A DNA stretch of 33,929 nucleotides from DATNNN01 sp035601815 (GCA_035601815.1 DATNNN010000052.1:1-33929), one strand, 5' to 3'. Shown: positions 7,477 to 17,590, numbered from the stretch's first letter. The notes: a model not told the origin generated them from the letters alone. Numbers and translations: made by a program.

Positions 7477-7492
7477 CCCCCGTCCTGCTAAC

Positions 7493-7567
7493 GGGCGCGT
7501 AGCTCAGCGGGAGAGCACTACCTTGACATGGTAGGGGTCACAGGTTCGATCCCTGTCGCGCCCACCA
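7493..7567 (+). tRNA. tRNA-Val (anticodon GAC)
   Basis: A complete 75-base cloverleaf with the CCA end encoded. The acceptor stem is GGGCGCG/CGCGCCC, the D-arm contains TAGCTCAGCGGGAGAGC, and the anticodon stem CTACC/GGTAG holds the loop TTGACAT with anticodon GAC. The T-arm has GGTTCGATCC. It starts 52 bases after cpdR and ends 23 bases before rpmJ. Confidence 0.98.
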
Positions 7568-7590
7568 TCTGGTTTCGGGATCAGAGCGTC

Positions 7591-7716
7591 ATGAAAGTCC
7601 GCAATTCGCTTCGTTCGCTGCGCGGCCGCCATCGCGACAACCGGCTCGTTCGCCGCAAGGGGCGCGTCTACGTCATCAACAAGACCCAGCGCCGCTTCAA
7701 GGCTCGCCAGGGCTGA
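7591..7716 (+). CDS. rpmJ: 50S ribosomal protein L36, C-minus form
   Basis: This 41-residue basic protein of the large ribosomal subunit starts MKVRNSLRSLRGRHRDNR and ends RRFKARQG. It lacks the four zinc-binding residues of classical L36, so it is the zinc-independent (YkgO-type) form, which is the usual form in many Alphaproteobacteria. The ATG at 7591 follows tRNA-Val by 23 bases. That is too short for a separate promoter, so the two are probably transcribed together from the promoter at 7448. A longer open frame starting inside the tRNA is not the gene. The ribosome site is modest (AGAG). Confidence 0.95.
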   Translation: MKVRNSLRSLRGRHRDNRLVRRKGRVYVINKTQRRFKARQG

Positions 7717-7780
7717 TCGCCCGACCACAGCCGCATAAATCTGCCTTGCTGTTGCCGGGAACGGGCCTAGACTCGTTGCC

Positions 7781-8422
7781 ATGCGCTTCGACCGAATCCT
7801 GGTCCTCGTCCTAGGCGCGGCCCTGGTCGCGGCCGCCGGCCACGCCGCGGCACAATCGGTCCCCGAGCAGCCCAAGGCCGGGCGTTCCAACGCCACCGCC
7901 AAGACGGACAAGCGCACGGCCCGGGTGCAGAAGCCCGACCGGGCGGCGCGGCTCGACGCGCTGTTCGAGGTGCTGGCCAAGGCGCCCGACGCCAACATCG
8001 CGAAGGTCATCGAGAGCCGGCTCGAATCCCTGCTCGCCCAATCGGGCAGCGACACGTCTGACCTGCTCATGGGCCGCGCCCGGGTCGCAATGGAGGCCAA
8101 GGAGAGCGATCTCGCGCTCGGCCTTCTCGATTCGGTGGTGGCGATCCAGCCGGACTTCGTCGAGGCCCGCGCCCGGCGAGCGACGGTGTATTTCCTGCAA
8201 AAGGACTACGCCCGCTCGCTCGCCGATCTGCGCATGGTGCTGGCGCGCGAGCCGCGCCACTACGGCGCGCTTTCCGGTCTCGGCGTCATCATGCAGGATC
8301 TCGGCGAGGACAAGCGCGCGCTCGAGGCCTTTCGCAAGGCGCTCTCCATCCACCCGTATCTTACGGGCGTCACCGATCTCGTGAAGAAGCTCACGGTGAA
8401 GGTCGAGGGCCGCGAGATTTGA
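7781..8422 (+). CDS. Exported TPR-repeat protein
   Basis: This is a 213-residue protein with a signal peptide (about residues 1-25, ending HAAA-Q), so it is periplasmic or lipid-free in the envelope. A charged linker is followed by three to four tetratricopeptide repeats at about residues 90-200. Typical TPR spacing of small and bulky residues is seen in ESDLALGLLDSVVAIQPDF, then in KDYARSLADLRMVLAREPRH, and in GEDKRALEAFRKALSIHPY. TPRs usually form a protein-binding scaffold; no enzyme domain is present. The gene stands alone between rpmJ and pyruvate kinase, with which it converges four bases apart. The partner is unknown. Confidence 0.82.
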   Translation: MRFDRILVLVLGAALVAAAGHAAAQSVPEQPKAGRSNATAKTDKRTARVQKPDRAARLDALFEVLAKAPDANIAKVIESRLESLLAQSGSDTSDLLMGRARVAMEAKESDLALGLLDSVVAIQPDFVEARARRATVYFLQKDYARSLADLRMVLAREPRHYGALSGLGVIMQDLGEDKRALEAFRKALSIHPYLTGVTDLVKKLTVKVEGREI

Positions 8423-8426
8423 CGGC

Positions 8427-9863
8427 TCAGTCGGCGATCGGGCTCGTTTCACCCACGTAGGCAATCCGGACCATGTTGGTGGCGCCGGGGGTGCCGAGCG
8501 GCACGCCGGCGACGATGATCACCCGCTGCCCCGTTTGGGCGAAGCCTTCGCGGAAGGCGATGGCGCAGGCGCGCGCCACCATGTGGTCGAGGTCGGGCGC
8601 CTCCTCGGCGACCACGCTATGGACGCCCCACGCCAGCGCAAGCTTGCGGCCGGTGGCGAGCTTGGGCGAAAGCGCCACGATGGGCGGGCGCGGCCGTTCG
8701 CGGGCGACGCGCAGCCCCGTGGCGCCCGAGCTGGTGAGACAGAGGATCGCCGGCAGCGCCAAGGTCTCGGCGACCTGGCGGGCGGCGGCGGCGATGGCGT
8801 CGGCGCCGGTCGCCTCCGGCGCGTGGTGGTGCGCTTCGATCTCGGTGAAATAGGTGGGATCGCGCTCCACCTCCTCGGCGATGCGGTTCATGGTGGCGAC
8901 CGCCTCGACCGGGTACTTGCCCGCGGCGGATTCCGCCGAGAGCATGATCGCATCGGCGCCCTCGAACACGGCGGTGGCGACGTCGGAGGCCTCGGCGCGG
9001 GTCGGGATCGGCGACGAGATCATCGATTCCAGCATCTGGGTCGCGACCACCACGGGCTTTCCCGCTCGCCGCGAGGCGCGGATGATCTGCTTCTGCAAGC
9101 CAGGCACGCGCTCGATCGGCAGCTCCACGCCGAGGTCGCCGCGCGCCACCATCAGCGCGTCGGACAGCTCCACGATCTCGTCGAGCCGGCCGATCGCCTG
9201 CGGCTTTTCGATCTTGGCCAGCACCGCGGCGCGGCCGCGGATGATCTTCTTCGCCTCGGCGACGTCGTCGGGGCGCTGGATGAAGGACAGCGCGATCCAA
9301 TCAGCGCCGGCCTCCAGCGCCGCGTCGAGGTCGGTGCGATCCTTGGGGGTCAGCGCCGACACCCGCACCACGGCGTCGGGCAGGCTCACGCCCTTGCGGT
9401 CCGATACGCGGCCGGCCACCTCGACGCGAGCGACCGCGCGCTTGGGGGTCGCTTCCATGACCACGAGGCGAACCTTGCCGTCGTCGATGAGCAGGCGCTG
9501 GCCGGCCGAAAGCGCGGCTAGCACCTCGGGATGGGGCAGGCAGACGCGGGTTTCGTCGCCGGGCTTGTCGCTGTCGTCGAGGACGAAGTTGGCGTCGAGG
9601 CTAAGCTCGACGCCGCCCTTGGCGAAGGCGCCGAGGCGCAACTTCGGCCCCTGTAGGTCGACGAGCAGGCCGATAGGACGGCCGTGGCTCTTCTCCACCG
9701 CGCGGATCGCGTCCACATAGGCGCTGAGCGTCGCGTGGGAGGTGTGACTCATGTTGACGCGGAAAACGTCGGCGCCGGCCGTGAACAGGCGCTCGATGAC
9801 CGCGCGATCTGCAGAGGCCGGACCAAGGGTGGCGACGATTTTCGTCCGGCGCTGGCGCCTCAT
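8427..9863 (-). CDS. pyk: Pyruvate kinase
   Basis: This 478-residue enzyme makes pyruvate and ATP from phosphoenolpyruvate and ADP, the last step of glycolysis. All family motifs are in order: RRTKIVATLGPAS, FRVNMSHTSH, LLVDLQGPKLRLG, the signature AVLAKIEKPQAI with the catalytic Lys, VARGDLGVELP, VVVATQMLESMI, and DAIMLSAESAAGKYP. The length is normal. The start ATG at 9863 overlaps the stop of the DUF1036 gene as ATGA, so the two are translationally coupled. Together with the glycerate kinase upstream this makes a three-gene unit that can take glycerate to the phosphoenolpyruvate-pyruvate node, as in the ttuD-ttuE pair of tartrate catabolism in Agrobacterium. Confidence 0.97.
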   Translation of the reverse strand: MRRQRRTKIVATLGPASADRAVIERLFTAGADVFRVNMSHTSHATLSAYVDAIRAVEKSHGRPIGLLVDLQGPKLRLGAFAKGGVELSLDANFVLDDSDKPGDETRVCLPHPEVLAALSAGQRLLIDDGKVRLVVMEATPKRAVARVEVAGRVSDRKGVSLPDAVVRVSALTPKDRTDLDAALEAGADWIALSFIQRPDDVAEAKKIIRGRAAVLAKIEKPQAIGRLDEIVELSDALMVARGDLGVELPIERVPGLQKQIIRASRRAGKPVVVATQMLESMISSPIPTRAEASDVATAVFEGADAIMLSAESAAGKYPVEAVATMNRIAEEVERDPTYFTEIEAHHHAPEATGADAIAAAARQVAETLALPAILCLTSSGATGLRVARERPRPPIVALSPKLATGRKLALAWGVHSVVAEEAPDLDHMVARACAIAFREGFAQTGQRVIIVAGVPLGTPGATNMVRIAYVGETSPIAD

Positions 9864-10348
9864 CGTCCCGGTGCTCCGGGCCGCCCACCGGCAGCCGGCT
9901 GCGGCAAGGTGGGGGCGACCTGGCCTTGTTCGGTGAGCTGCACGGTCCAGTTCTTCTGCTCGCCGGTGTCGACCTCGAAGAACCCGGTGCGATCGAAGCC
10001 GCGGGTGAGGCAATCCTCGACGCCGCGGATGGTAAATTCCTTGTCGCGCGTGCACATGAAGGCTTTGCCCGCCCATTCGCCGCCTTGGTCGTAGTCGATG
10101 GCGTAGAGGTAATAGTAGCGCGCGACCAACGGGCCGCGGACGAGTGTCTCGCAGGAGTTGGCGGCAATGTTCCACCAGCCCTCGGTGATCCAGGCCGCCT
10201 CCTCCTTGTAGCCCATGGCGATGCCGATGCGGTTTGTGGTCCGGTTGCAGATGCGGAAATCGGCGGAGGCCGGCATGGACACCACAGTGAGCGGAGCGAC
10301 AAGCAACAGAAGCGGCAGGAGCCGGAGGGCAATGCGCGAGCGGAACAT
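9860..10348 (-). CDS. Exported DUF1036 protein
   Basis: This 162-residue DUF1036 protein has a hydrophobic signal segment (about residues 5-29, ending MPASA) and is exported to the periplasm. The conserved core begins DFRICNRTTNRIGIAMGYKE, contains paired Cys (ICNRT, NSCETL, FMCTRD, DCLTRGF) that probably form disulfides, and has the aromatic run ARYYYLYAIDYDQGGEW. The tail is Pro- and Gly-rich. The function is not known. Its gene is commonly found directly before pyruvate kinase in Rhizobiales and here overlaps it by ATGA. I chose the ATG at 10348 because it places the signal peptide at the N-terminus. Confidence 0.85.
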   Translation of the reverse strand: MFRSRIALRLLPLLLLVAPLTVVSMPASADFRICNRTTNRIGIAMGYKEEAAWITEGWWNIAANSCETLVRGPLVARYYYLYAIDYDQGGEWAGKAFMCTRDKEFTIRGVEDCLTRGFDRTGFFEVDTGEQKNWTVQLTEQGQVAPTLPQPAAGGRPGAPGR

Positions 10349-10421
10349 CGGGACGGGAAGCCTCTCAGGAACGCGACGCAGGCCCGGAGCCGAGGAGCTG
10401 GTCTTTCTCTCCGCCCGCTGG

Positions 10422-11726
10422 TCAGGTGTCAACGAGCACCACACGCAAGTCGTTAACGTTGGTGCAGGTCGGCCCCGGGGTCAGGAGATCGCCCATGCGT
10501 TCGAAGAATCCGGTCGAATCGTTGTCGGCGAGAAAACGGGCGGGATCGAGACCAATGGCGGCGGCGCGGGAAAGCGTTGTTTCGTCGATGAAAGCGCCGG
10601 CGGGATCGGTAGGCCGCCCGCCGCCGCCGTCGGTGCCGTCTGTATCGGCGGCGAGCGCCGCGATCCCGGGCGCGCCGCCGAGCGCCAGCGCCAGCGCCAG
10701 CGCATATTCCTGGTTGGGACCGCCGCGGCCGGAGCCCTTCAACGTCACCGTCAGCTCGCCGCCGGAGATCAGTGCCGTGGGTTTGCCGCTGTGCGCAAGC
10801 TTCCGCGCATGGGCGGCATGCAGGTCGGCCACCGCGCGAGCCTCGCCCTCGACCCGGTCGCCGATCACGATGGAGGTGAGCCCGGCGGCGCGCGCGACCG
10901 CTGACGCTGCGACCAGGGCCTGGCTCGGGCGCGCGACGATCTCGAAGCTGGTGCGGGCGAACGCGCCGTCGCCGCGCTTTGGGGTCTCGTTCTTCGGATC
11001 GGCGAGGGCCGCCGCGATCGAAGCCGGCACGTCGATGTGATAGCGGGCGAGAATTGCGCGGGCGTCGGCGAGCGTGGTCGGATCGGGCACGGTCGGCCCG
11101 GAGCCGATCGCCGACGGATCGTCGCCGGCCACGTCGGAGATCGCAAGCGTAACGAGCCGCGCCGGTCCGTTCTTGGCGCGCGCGATGCGGGCGGCGAGCT
11201 TGCCGCCCTTGATGTGGGAGAGATGCTTGCGCACGGCGTTGATCTCGCCGATGGCGGCGCCCGAGGCGAGAAGGGCGCTGGTGAGCTTGCGCTTGTCGGC
11301 GAGTAACACGTCCCCCGCGGGCGCGATCCAGTTCGCCGAGGCGCCGCCGGAGATCAGCACGAGCACGAGATCATCTTGCTCCACAGCGTCGGCGAGCTTG
11401 AGCGTGCGCTCGGTGGCGTCGATGCCAGCCTGGTCGGGCAGGGGATGGCCGGCTTCGATGAGCTTGATGCGGCACGTGGGCCGGCCGTACCCGGTGCGGG
11501 TGACCGCGATCCCGTGGATGCGCTCCGGGGCAAGACCAAGCGTGTCGAGGTAGTGGCCCTCCGCCACTTCGGCCATGGCGCCGGCGGCCTTGCCGGCGGC
11601 GAGCACGAGGATGCGTCCGGCCGGCGTCGTGGGCAGCGCCGGCGGCAGGCACGTGGACGGGTGCGCGGCGGCGACGGCCGCTTCATAGAGCCGGAGGAGC
11701 AGGCTTCTCGCTTCGGCAGGCGGCAT
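10422..11726 (-). CDS. Glycerate 2-kinase (MOFRL family)
   Basis: This 434-residue class II glycerate kinase was formerly annotated as hydroxypyruvate reductase TtuD. It phosphorylates D-glycerate to 2-phosphoglycerate. The N-terminal kinase domain spans about residues 5-240 and includes LVLAAGKAAGAMAEVAE, LISGGASANW, NAVRKHLSHIKGG and ISDVAGDDPSAIGSGPT. The C-terminal MOFRL domain, about residues 310-420, has LISGGELTVTLKGSGRGGPN and ALAADTDGTDGGGG. The ATG at 11726 follows GGGAG. It lies upstream of DUF1036 and pyk on the same strand, which fits a route glycerate to 2-phosphoglycerate to phosphoenolpyruvate to pyruvate, with enolase encoded elsewhere. Confidence 0.92.
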   Translation of the reverse strand: MPPAEARSLLLRLYEAAVAAAHPSTCLPPALPTTPAGRILVLAAGKAAGAMAEVAEGHYLDTLGLAPERIHGIAVTRTGYGRPTCRIKLIEAGHPLPDQAGIDATERTLKLADAVEQDDLVLVLISGGASANWIAPAGDVLLADKRKLTSALLASGAAIGEINAVRKHLSHIKGGKLAARIARAKNGPARLVTLAISDVAGDDPSAIGSGPTVPDPTTLADARAILARYHIDVPASIAAALADPKNETPKRGDGAFARTSFEIVARPSQALVAASAVARAAGLTSIVIGDRVEGEARAVADLHAAHARKLAHSGKPTALISGGELTVTLKGSGRGGPNQEYALALALALGGAPGIAALAADTDGTDGGGGRPTDPAGAFIDETTLSRAAAIGLDPARFLADNDSTGFFERMGDLLTPGPTCTNVNDLRVVLVDT

Positions 11727-11807
11727 GGCGCTCCCTCGATCGACAACGCACCAGCCGTTCGCGCGGCGGCTTGCGATGGGCTACTATAGGCGCAAAGGAA
11801 CGCAACG

Positions 11808-12107
11808 ATGACCATCGACGATCGCACCCGGGTCGAGCTTGAAGCGGCGGTCTACCGCCGACTGGTGGAGCACCTGCGCCAGCGCACAGACGTGCAGAAC
11901 ATCGACCTGATGAATCTCTCTGGCTTCTGCCGCAACTGCCTGTCCAACTGGATGAAGGACGCGGCCGACGCCAAAGGGTTGCCCATGACCAAGGACGAGA
12001 GCCGCGAGGCGGTCTATGGCATGCCCTACGACGAATGGCGCAAACGCTATCAGCGTGACGCGAGCCCCGAGCAGCAGGCAGCCTTCGTCAAATCGCAAAA
12101 CCACTAA
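11808..12107 (+). CDS. DUF1244 protein
   Basis: This small cytoplasmic protein of 99 residues belongs to the DUF1244 family, whose members have known helical folds but no assigned function. The family core is clear: VYRRLVEHLRQRTDVQNIDLMN, then GFCRNCLSNW with Cys41 and Cys44 as a CxxC pair, then YGMPYDEWRKRYQ. The ATG at 11808 follows AAGGA. The gene is 30 bases upstream of gapR in the same direction, an arrangement I recall as common in Alphaproteobacteria, so it may share gapR regulation. It is divergent from glycerate kinase. No enzyme activity can be inferred, although the CxxC could bind a metal or be redox-active. Confidence 0.9.
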   Translation: MTIDDRTRVELEAAVYRRLVEHLRQRTDVQNIDLMNLSGFCRNCLSNWMKDAADAKGLPMTKDESREAVYGMPYDEWRKRYQRDASPEQQAAFVKSQNH

Positions 12108-12137
12108 CCCCGTCCCCCTCGCAGCAAGGAGAACGAA

Positions 12138-12389
12138 ATGGCGGCAACCGCCAATTTCGCGAAATCGCAGTTGAAGGCGCTGGTCGAGCGCGTCGAGCGC
12201 CTGGAGGAAGAAAAGAAGGCGCTTTCCGAGGACATCCGCGAGGTCTACGGCGAGGCGAAGGCCAACGGCTTCGACACCAAGGCGATGCGGGTGGTGATAC
12301 GCCTGCGCCAGCAGGACACCGACGAGCGGCGCGAGCACGAGGCGCTGGTCGAGCTCTACCGGGAAGCGTTGGGGCTGATCGCGAAGTAG
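12138..12389 (+). CDS. gapR: Nucleoid-associated protein GapR (DUF2312)
   Basis: This 83-residue, mostly coiled-coil protein is GapR, which clamps overtwisted, AT-rich DNA as a tetramer ahead of replication and transcription and stimulates gyrase in Caulobacter. The coiled coil LKALVERVERLEEEKKALSE and the C-terminal segment GFDTKAMRVVIRLRQQDTDE are near-invariant in the family, formerly called UPF0335. The ATG at 12138 follows AAGGAG at good spacing. It comes after DUF1244 in a probable two-gene operon and converges on the M15 peptidase gene, with a single base between the stops. Confidence 0.95.
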   Translation: MAATANFAKSQLKALVERVERLEEEKKALSEDIREVYGEAKANGFDTKAMRVVIRLRQQDTDERREHEALVELYREALGLIAK

Positions 12390-12390
12390 G

Positions 12391-13755
12391 TCAGCGCGCG
12401 AAAGCGACGACGCGCAGCGCCACGACCGCCGGGCCGGCGAAGCGCGTGGCGGGGGCCTCAACGAGATTGTGCCCGAAGCCGAAGGCAACGGCGGTCTTGG
12501 CCGGCTGCATCAGGGTGCGCCAGCTTTCGAGATTCGGTTGCCGCAGCTCGGCGCTGTATTGCACCATGGCCGGGGCATAGAGGCTGGTCGACACCGCGGG
12601 CTGCGCGATGAGCGTGCCCAGCGCCGGCTTGTCGCCGGTCTCGGCGCGCACGGGGTTCTGCGACAGTACGCCGTCGCTCCGCGTGAGACCGCTGGCTTCC
12701 GGCGCATAGGCGAGAACTTGGGTAGCCGGGCGGTTGTCGCGGCCAGTGATGACCGCAGGCAGCGAGGCCGTGGTCTCGCGGCGGTCGATCTGGGCGAGCC
12801 CGAGATCGAGCGGCCGCGGGCGGGGCAGCGGAACCGCTTCGGCGGCGGCGGCGCCGGTCTGCCACTGCAGCTTCGGCATGGCGCCGGCGGAAGCAAGCAC
12901 CGTGCGCTTGACCGGGACTCTCGCCGCCTCTTCCTCGTCCTCGTCTTTGGCCTTGAACAGCTTGGCGAAGAACTGCTTGACGCGGCTGGGGTTCTCCACT
13001 TGCTCCTCGTCGTCGCCGCGCGAGGCGAGCGCAAGCGAGCTGCCGCGACCGCGGCGCTGCAACTCGGCGACCGCGAGGTCGTAGCCCGCGAGCGGCCGGC
13101 CATCGACGGGCAGGTATACGGTCTTGCCGTCGGGGAACACGCGGGCGAGCTGGTCGCGGGTCATGCGCGGCCACATGCGGACGCTGCCGGTGTCCATGTG
13201 TACGAACGGCGAGCCCGAGGTCGGATAGAAGCCGACGCCGCCACGCTGCAGGCGGAGGCCCGCGACGCGGAGGTCGGAAAGATTGGCGTCGGGGATGTAG
13301 AAATCGATCGCCTTGCCGTTCATGTGCTGGCTGAAGCGGGCGACGCCGCGCGAGCGCCGGCGCAGCATGGAATTAGTCTCGGGCGAGCGATAGGCGGAGA
13401 CGATATGGACCGGCTCCTTGGCCCCGGTCTCGCGCTGGACCTCCCACAGGATGTCGAAGAGGTGGGGATCCATGGTGGTTTCTTTGTCGTTCCGCCAGTC
13501 GCGCAGGAAATGATTGATCTTGGCGAGCGCGCCTTCGTCATAGCGGCCGTTGCGCTTGAAGGTGACGGTGAGATCGTCGTCGCGGTGGGTGTGGTGGAGC
13601 GAGATCGTGCGCGTGTCGCCGTTCGCCACCAGGCTGTCCTTGTTGCCGGGCAGGGCGACGAGGAACAGAAGCGCGAGCCCGCCCGCGGCGAGCGGGCGCA
13701 CGGACGCACGGCAGAGAGCTCTGTCGAGGGCTAAAATAGGCACGAACCGTCCCAA
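12391..13755 (-). CDS. DUF882/M15-type peptidoglycan peptidase
   Basis: This 454-residue envelope protein carries a peptidase M15A/DUF882 (YcbK-like) domain at about residues 45-215. Zinc ligands are visible: His144 and Asp151 in SQHMNGKAIDFY and His186 in FVHMDTGSVRMW, with the supporting Arg in VSAYRSPETN. It should cleave peptide cross-links of peptidoglycan or a related cell-wall substrate. One membrane or signal segment (LAAGGLALLFLVALPG) lies at about residues 22-38. The C-terminal half is long, low in complexity and has an acidic DEDEEEAA stretch, with no known domain. The start is uncertain: a TTG at 13755 or GTG at 13743, neither with a strong ribosome site. It converges on gapR. Confidence 0.85.
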   Translation of the reverse strand: MGRFVPILALDRALCRASVRPLAAGGLALLFLVALPGNKDSLVANGDTRTISLHHTHRDDDLTVTFKRNGRYDEGALAKINHFLRDWRNDKETTMDPHLFDILWEVQRETGAKEPVHIVSAYRSPETNSMLRRRSRGVARFSQHMNGKAIDFYIPDANLSDLRVAGLRLQRGGVGFYPTSGSPFVHMDTGSVRMWPRMTRDQLARVFPDGKTVYLPVDGRPLAGYDLAVAELQRRGRGSSLALASRGDDEEQVENPSRVKQFFAKLFKAKDEDEEEAARVPVKRTVLASAGAMPKLQWQTGAAAAEAVPLPRPRPLDLGLAQIDRRETTASLPAVITGRDNRPATQVLAYAPEASGLTRSDGVLSQNPVRAETGDKPALGTLIAQPAVSTSLYAPAMVQYSAELRQPNLESWRTLMQPAKTAVAFGFGHNLVEAPATRFAGPAVVALRVVAFAR

Positions 13756-14013
13756 GTCGCGTCTACTTGCTCTCAGGCGCGCCCTGCGGACGCACCCGGT
13801 TTCTTAACGTGAATGCAGCCTTACCGGGTGCGGTTAACGGCCGATGACCGCGACACCTTCCCCGTCGTTCCCAGCCCTTTGGCTATGGGAGGATCGTGGC
13901 AAAAAGGTGCCGTGGATCAAGGGTTCTCGGCGGTTATCCGCAGAAACCCTTGCGCCAGGCCGGTCTTGCCGGCCCGGCTAATCGCGGTTGTGGTTAACGG
14001 GAACGCTAAAATC

Positions 14014-15903
14014 CTAGCGGAAGAACCCGAAGAAGCCGCGGAACGGGTTCTGCCCGTAGCCGTAGCGGTCCGGCATGCGCAGCACCTCGCGCGATACCCC
14101 GGACGGATTGCGCGGCCGCTCGATCGCAACGTCCGCCACCCGGCGCTCGTCGCCCTTGAGAAGGGCAAGCACGCGCTGGTCGCGGCCGTACACGTCCTCG
14201 CGAAGCTCCAGCTTGCCGGCGTCGTCGACGAACGCCGTCTGATAGGTGAGGTGGACCGTGGGACGCAGCGCCTCGGGGAACTGGATGTCCTGCTCGGCGG
14301 TGCCGAACATGCGCTTGATGCGCTCCTGGGTGTAGTTCTCCTTCGGCAGCACGAGGCTGAGCAAGACCTCGGCATAGCGAAGCGGATTTTCCACCCGCAT
14401 GCAGCCGTGGCTGTAGGCGCGCTTGTCGTGGGCGAACAGGTGCTTGTCCGGCGTGTCGTGCTGGTAGACCAGGAACTTATTGGGGAAGTTGAAGCGGATA
14501 CGGCCGAGCGCGTTGCGGTCGCCGGGCGGCTGATAGATGTGGATGGTGCCGTCCGGGTTGGTCGTCACCCTAAGGCCGATGCGTTCCATGGCTTGCGGGT
14601 CGTCGCGCAGCGCCGGCAGATATTCGTTCTGGATGATCGACGGCGGCACGTTCCAGGTCGGGTTGACGGTGATGAACTTCATCGTCTCGGACAGCATCGG
14701 CGTCGCGAGGTTGCCCGGCTTGCCGACGACGATCTTCGTCGTCCACACGGTATGGCCGTTGCTCACGACCTTCAGCGTGTAATCGGGGACGTTGACCATC
14801 ACGTAGGTCTTGCCGAGGTCGCGCGGCAGCCAGCGCCAGCGCTCCATGTTGGCGATGATGACGTCGGCGTCGCGGTCGCGGCGCGGGCCGTTGATGGCGT
14901 CGACGGTGGCGTTGTTGAGGTTGCCGCTGGCGTTGAGCTTGCGCTGCACCTGGAATTTCTTCACCGCGTCGGCTAGCGGCTTGTCGTAAATCTCGTTGTC
15001 GGCGGCGGGGACGCCAAGGCGCTCGCGGATCCGCGGCACGCGGGAGTCCTGCATGCCGACCTTGAGGAGCGCGCCGCCCGCGATGCGCGCGGGACCGGCA
15101 TTGCCGGACTTGTTGCGCGCTTCGGCGAGCTTCTGCTTCAGCGCTTTATAGCCTTCGTGTTGCGGATTGAACGAGGCGAGCAGGCGGCCGGCGTCCTCGC
15201 CGCCCGCAAGCTTGGCAAGGATATCGGCCGGCTCGGGGACGACCTGATTATAGAATATATCGGCGCTGACGCGAGACCAATGCACGCGGCCGTTCTGGGC
15301 GTGCCGCGCGAAAATGAGGATTGCGTTGGTCAGCTTGAGCTCGGCCTCGGCGAGCGCGGCGGGGTCCGCGTCGGCACGGAACTGCGGCGTTGGATAGTCG
15401 GCGGGATCGAGGCCTTCGCTGTCGACCTGCTTCAGGTAGGCGATCGCGGCCTTGCCGCGCTCGGTGAGCGCGCCGCCGTCGGTCCACAGCGGCGCGAAGC
15501 CGCGCGCGGTGTAGAAGGCGACGGCGCCGTCGCGGTCCTTCTTGCGGTCGAAAATGCGGTCGTTGCGGGCGGCGAGCAGGTCGCGCAGCTTGTCGGCGAC
15601 CGGGTTCTCGACGATCACGGGCTTCTCGGTCACCTCCTCGCGGGTGATCTGCGGCACCTCGATGAACTCGGGCAGGGGCACGAGCGTGTCGACGGTGCCC
15701 GGCACCGCGGTCTGTTTGACTTCGGCAAGGCCGGGTGGCGGCACGTTCGCGGGCTCCGGCACCGGTATGCGATTTTCCAGCGCGCGGTCGTCGGCCGTGG
15801 CGATCCCCGGGGTCCCGCCCCAGGCAGCGAACAGGGCCGCAAACGCGACCCCGGCCAGTGCTGCCTTACGTTTGTCTAAGCGCCGCATCCCAAGCGTATC
15901 CAT
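14014..15903 (-). CDS. L,D-transpeptidase, YcbB-like
   Basis: This is a 629-residue periplasmic L,D-transpeptidase that forms 3-3 cross-links or anchors proteins in peptidoglycan. A signal segment (about residues 10-38) is followed by a Pro-rich linker, a scaffold domain, and a peptidoglycan-binding helix bundle (VPRIRERLGVP, DAVKKFQVQRKL). The YkuD catalytic domain is from about residue 385 to 540, with VYQHDTPDKHLF and SHGCMRVENP, where Cys501 is the nucleophile. The overall plan matches E. coli YcbB/LdtD. The ATG at 15903 has GGAGG five bases upstream, so I prefer it to the longer frame beginning near 16044. Next upstream is an orphan sigma-54 regulator in the same direction, 97 bases away. 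Confidence 0.93.
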   Translation of the reverse strand: MDTLGMRRLDKRKAALAGVAFAALFAAWGGTPGIATADDRALENRIPVPEPANVPPPGLAEVKQTAVPGTVDTLVPLPEFIEVPQITREEVTEKPVIVENPVADKLRDLLAARNDRIFDRKKDRDGAVAFYTARGFAPLWTDGGALTERGKAAIAYLKQVDSEGLDPADYPTPQFRADADPAALAEAELKLTNAILIFARHAQNGRVHWSRVSADIFYNQVVPEPADILAKLAGGEDAGRLLASFNPQHEGYKALKQKLAEARNKSGNAGPARIAGGALLKVGMQDSRVPRIRERLGVPAADNEIYDKPLADAVKKFQVQRKLNASGNLNNATVDAINGPRRDRDADVIIANMERWRWLPRDLGKTYVMVNVPDYTLKVVSNGHTVWTTKIVVGKPGNLATPMLSETMKFITVNPTWNVPPSIIQNEYLPALRDDPQAMERIGLRVTTNPDGTIHIYQPPGDRNALGRIRFNFPNKFLVYQHDTPDKHLFAHDKRAYSHGCMRVENPLRYAEVLLSLVLPKENYTQERIKRMFGTAEQDIQFPEALRPTVHLTYQTAFVDDAGKLELREDVYGRDQRVLALLKGDERRVADVAIERPRNPSGVSREVLRMPDRYGYGQNPFRGFFGFFR

Positions 15904-16000
15904 ACTGGCCTCCGTACGCATACTACGCACCGAACTTGTGACAGGGGTGGGGCGGATGGCAAGCGGTAAGGGCCGCCGGAACGCAAATTTGACCGCCCTG

Positions 16001-17503
<1,503 letters not shown>

Positions 17504-17590
17504 CAGCCCTCCAGTCCCATTCCGGGGCACTGTCGGCGAGCGGCGTTAATGGAGGCTGAAGCGCCTGGGCGAGGCGCGGAAACAACGCGA

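Noticed and set aside
7493..7567. tRNA-Val as an integration site
   Set aside because: No integrase and no repeated tRNA 3' end is seen; both sides are core genes.
8535..9521. Open frame of 328 codons on the plus strand
   Set aside because: It is antisense to pyruvate kinase; no recognisable family and no ribosome site.
12469..13734. Open frame of 421 codons on the plus strand
   Set aside because: It mirrors the M15 peptidase gene, shows no domain and has the composition of antisense reading.
13996..14012. CtrA-like site TTAA...CTAA
   Set aside because: Spacing is eight instead of seven and the second half is imperfect; it also lies downstream of a gene end, not before a start it could control.
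13756..14013. Small plus-strand gene starting at 13813
   Set aside because: Its reading runs antisense into the L,D-transpeptidase and has no family similarity; the gap is better explained as the upstream region of the M15 gene.
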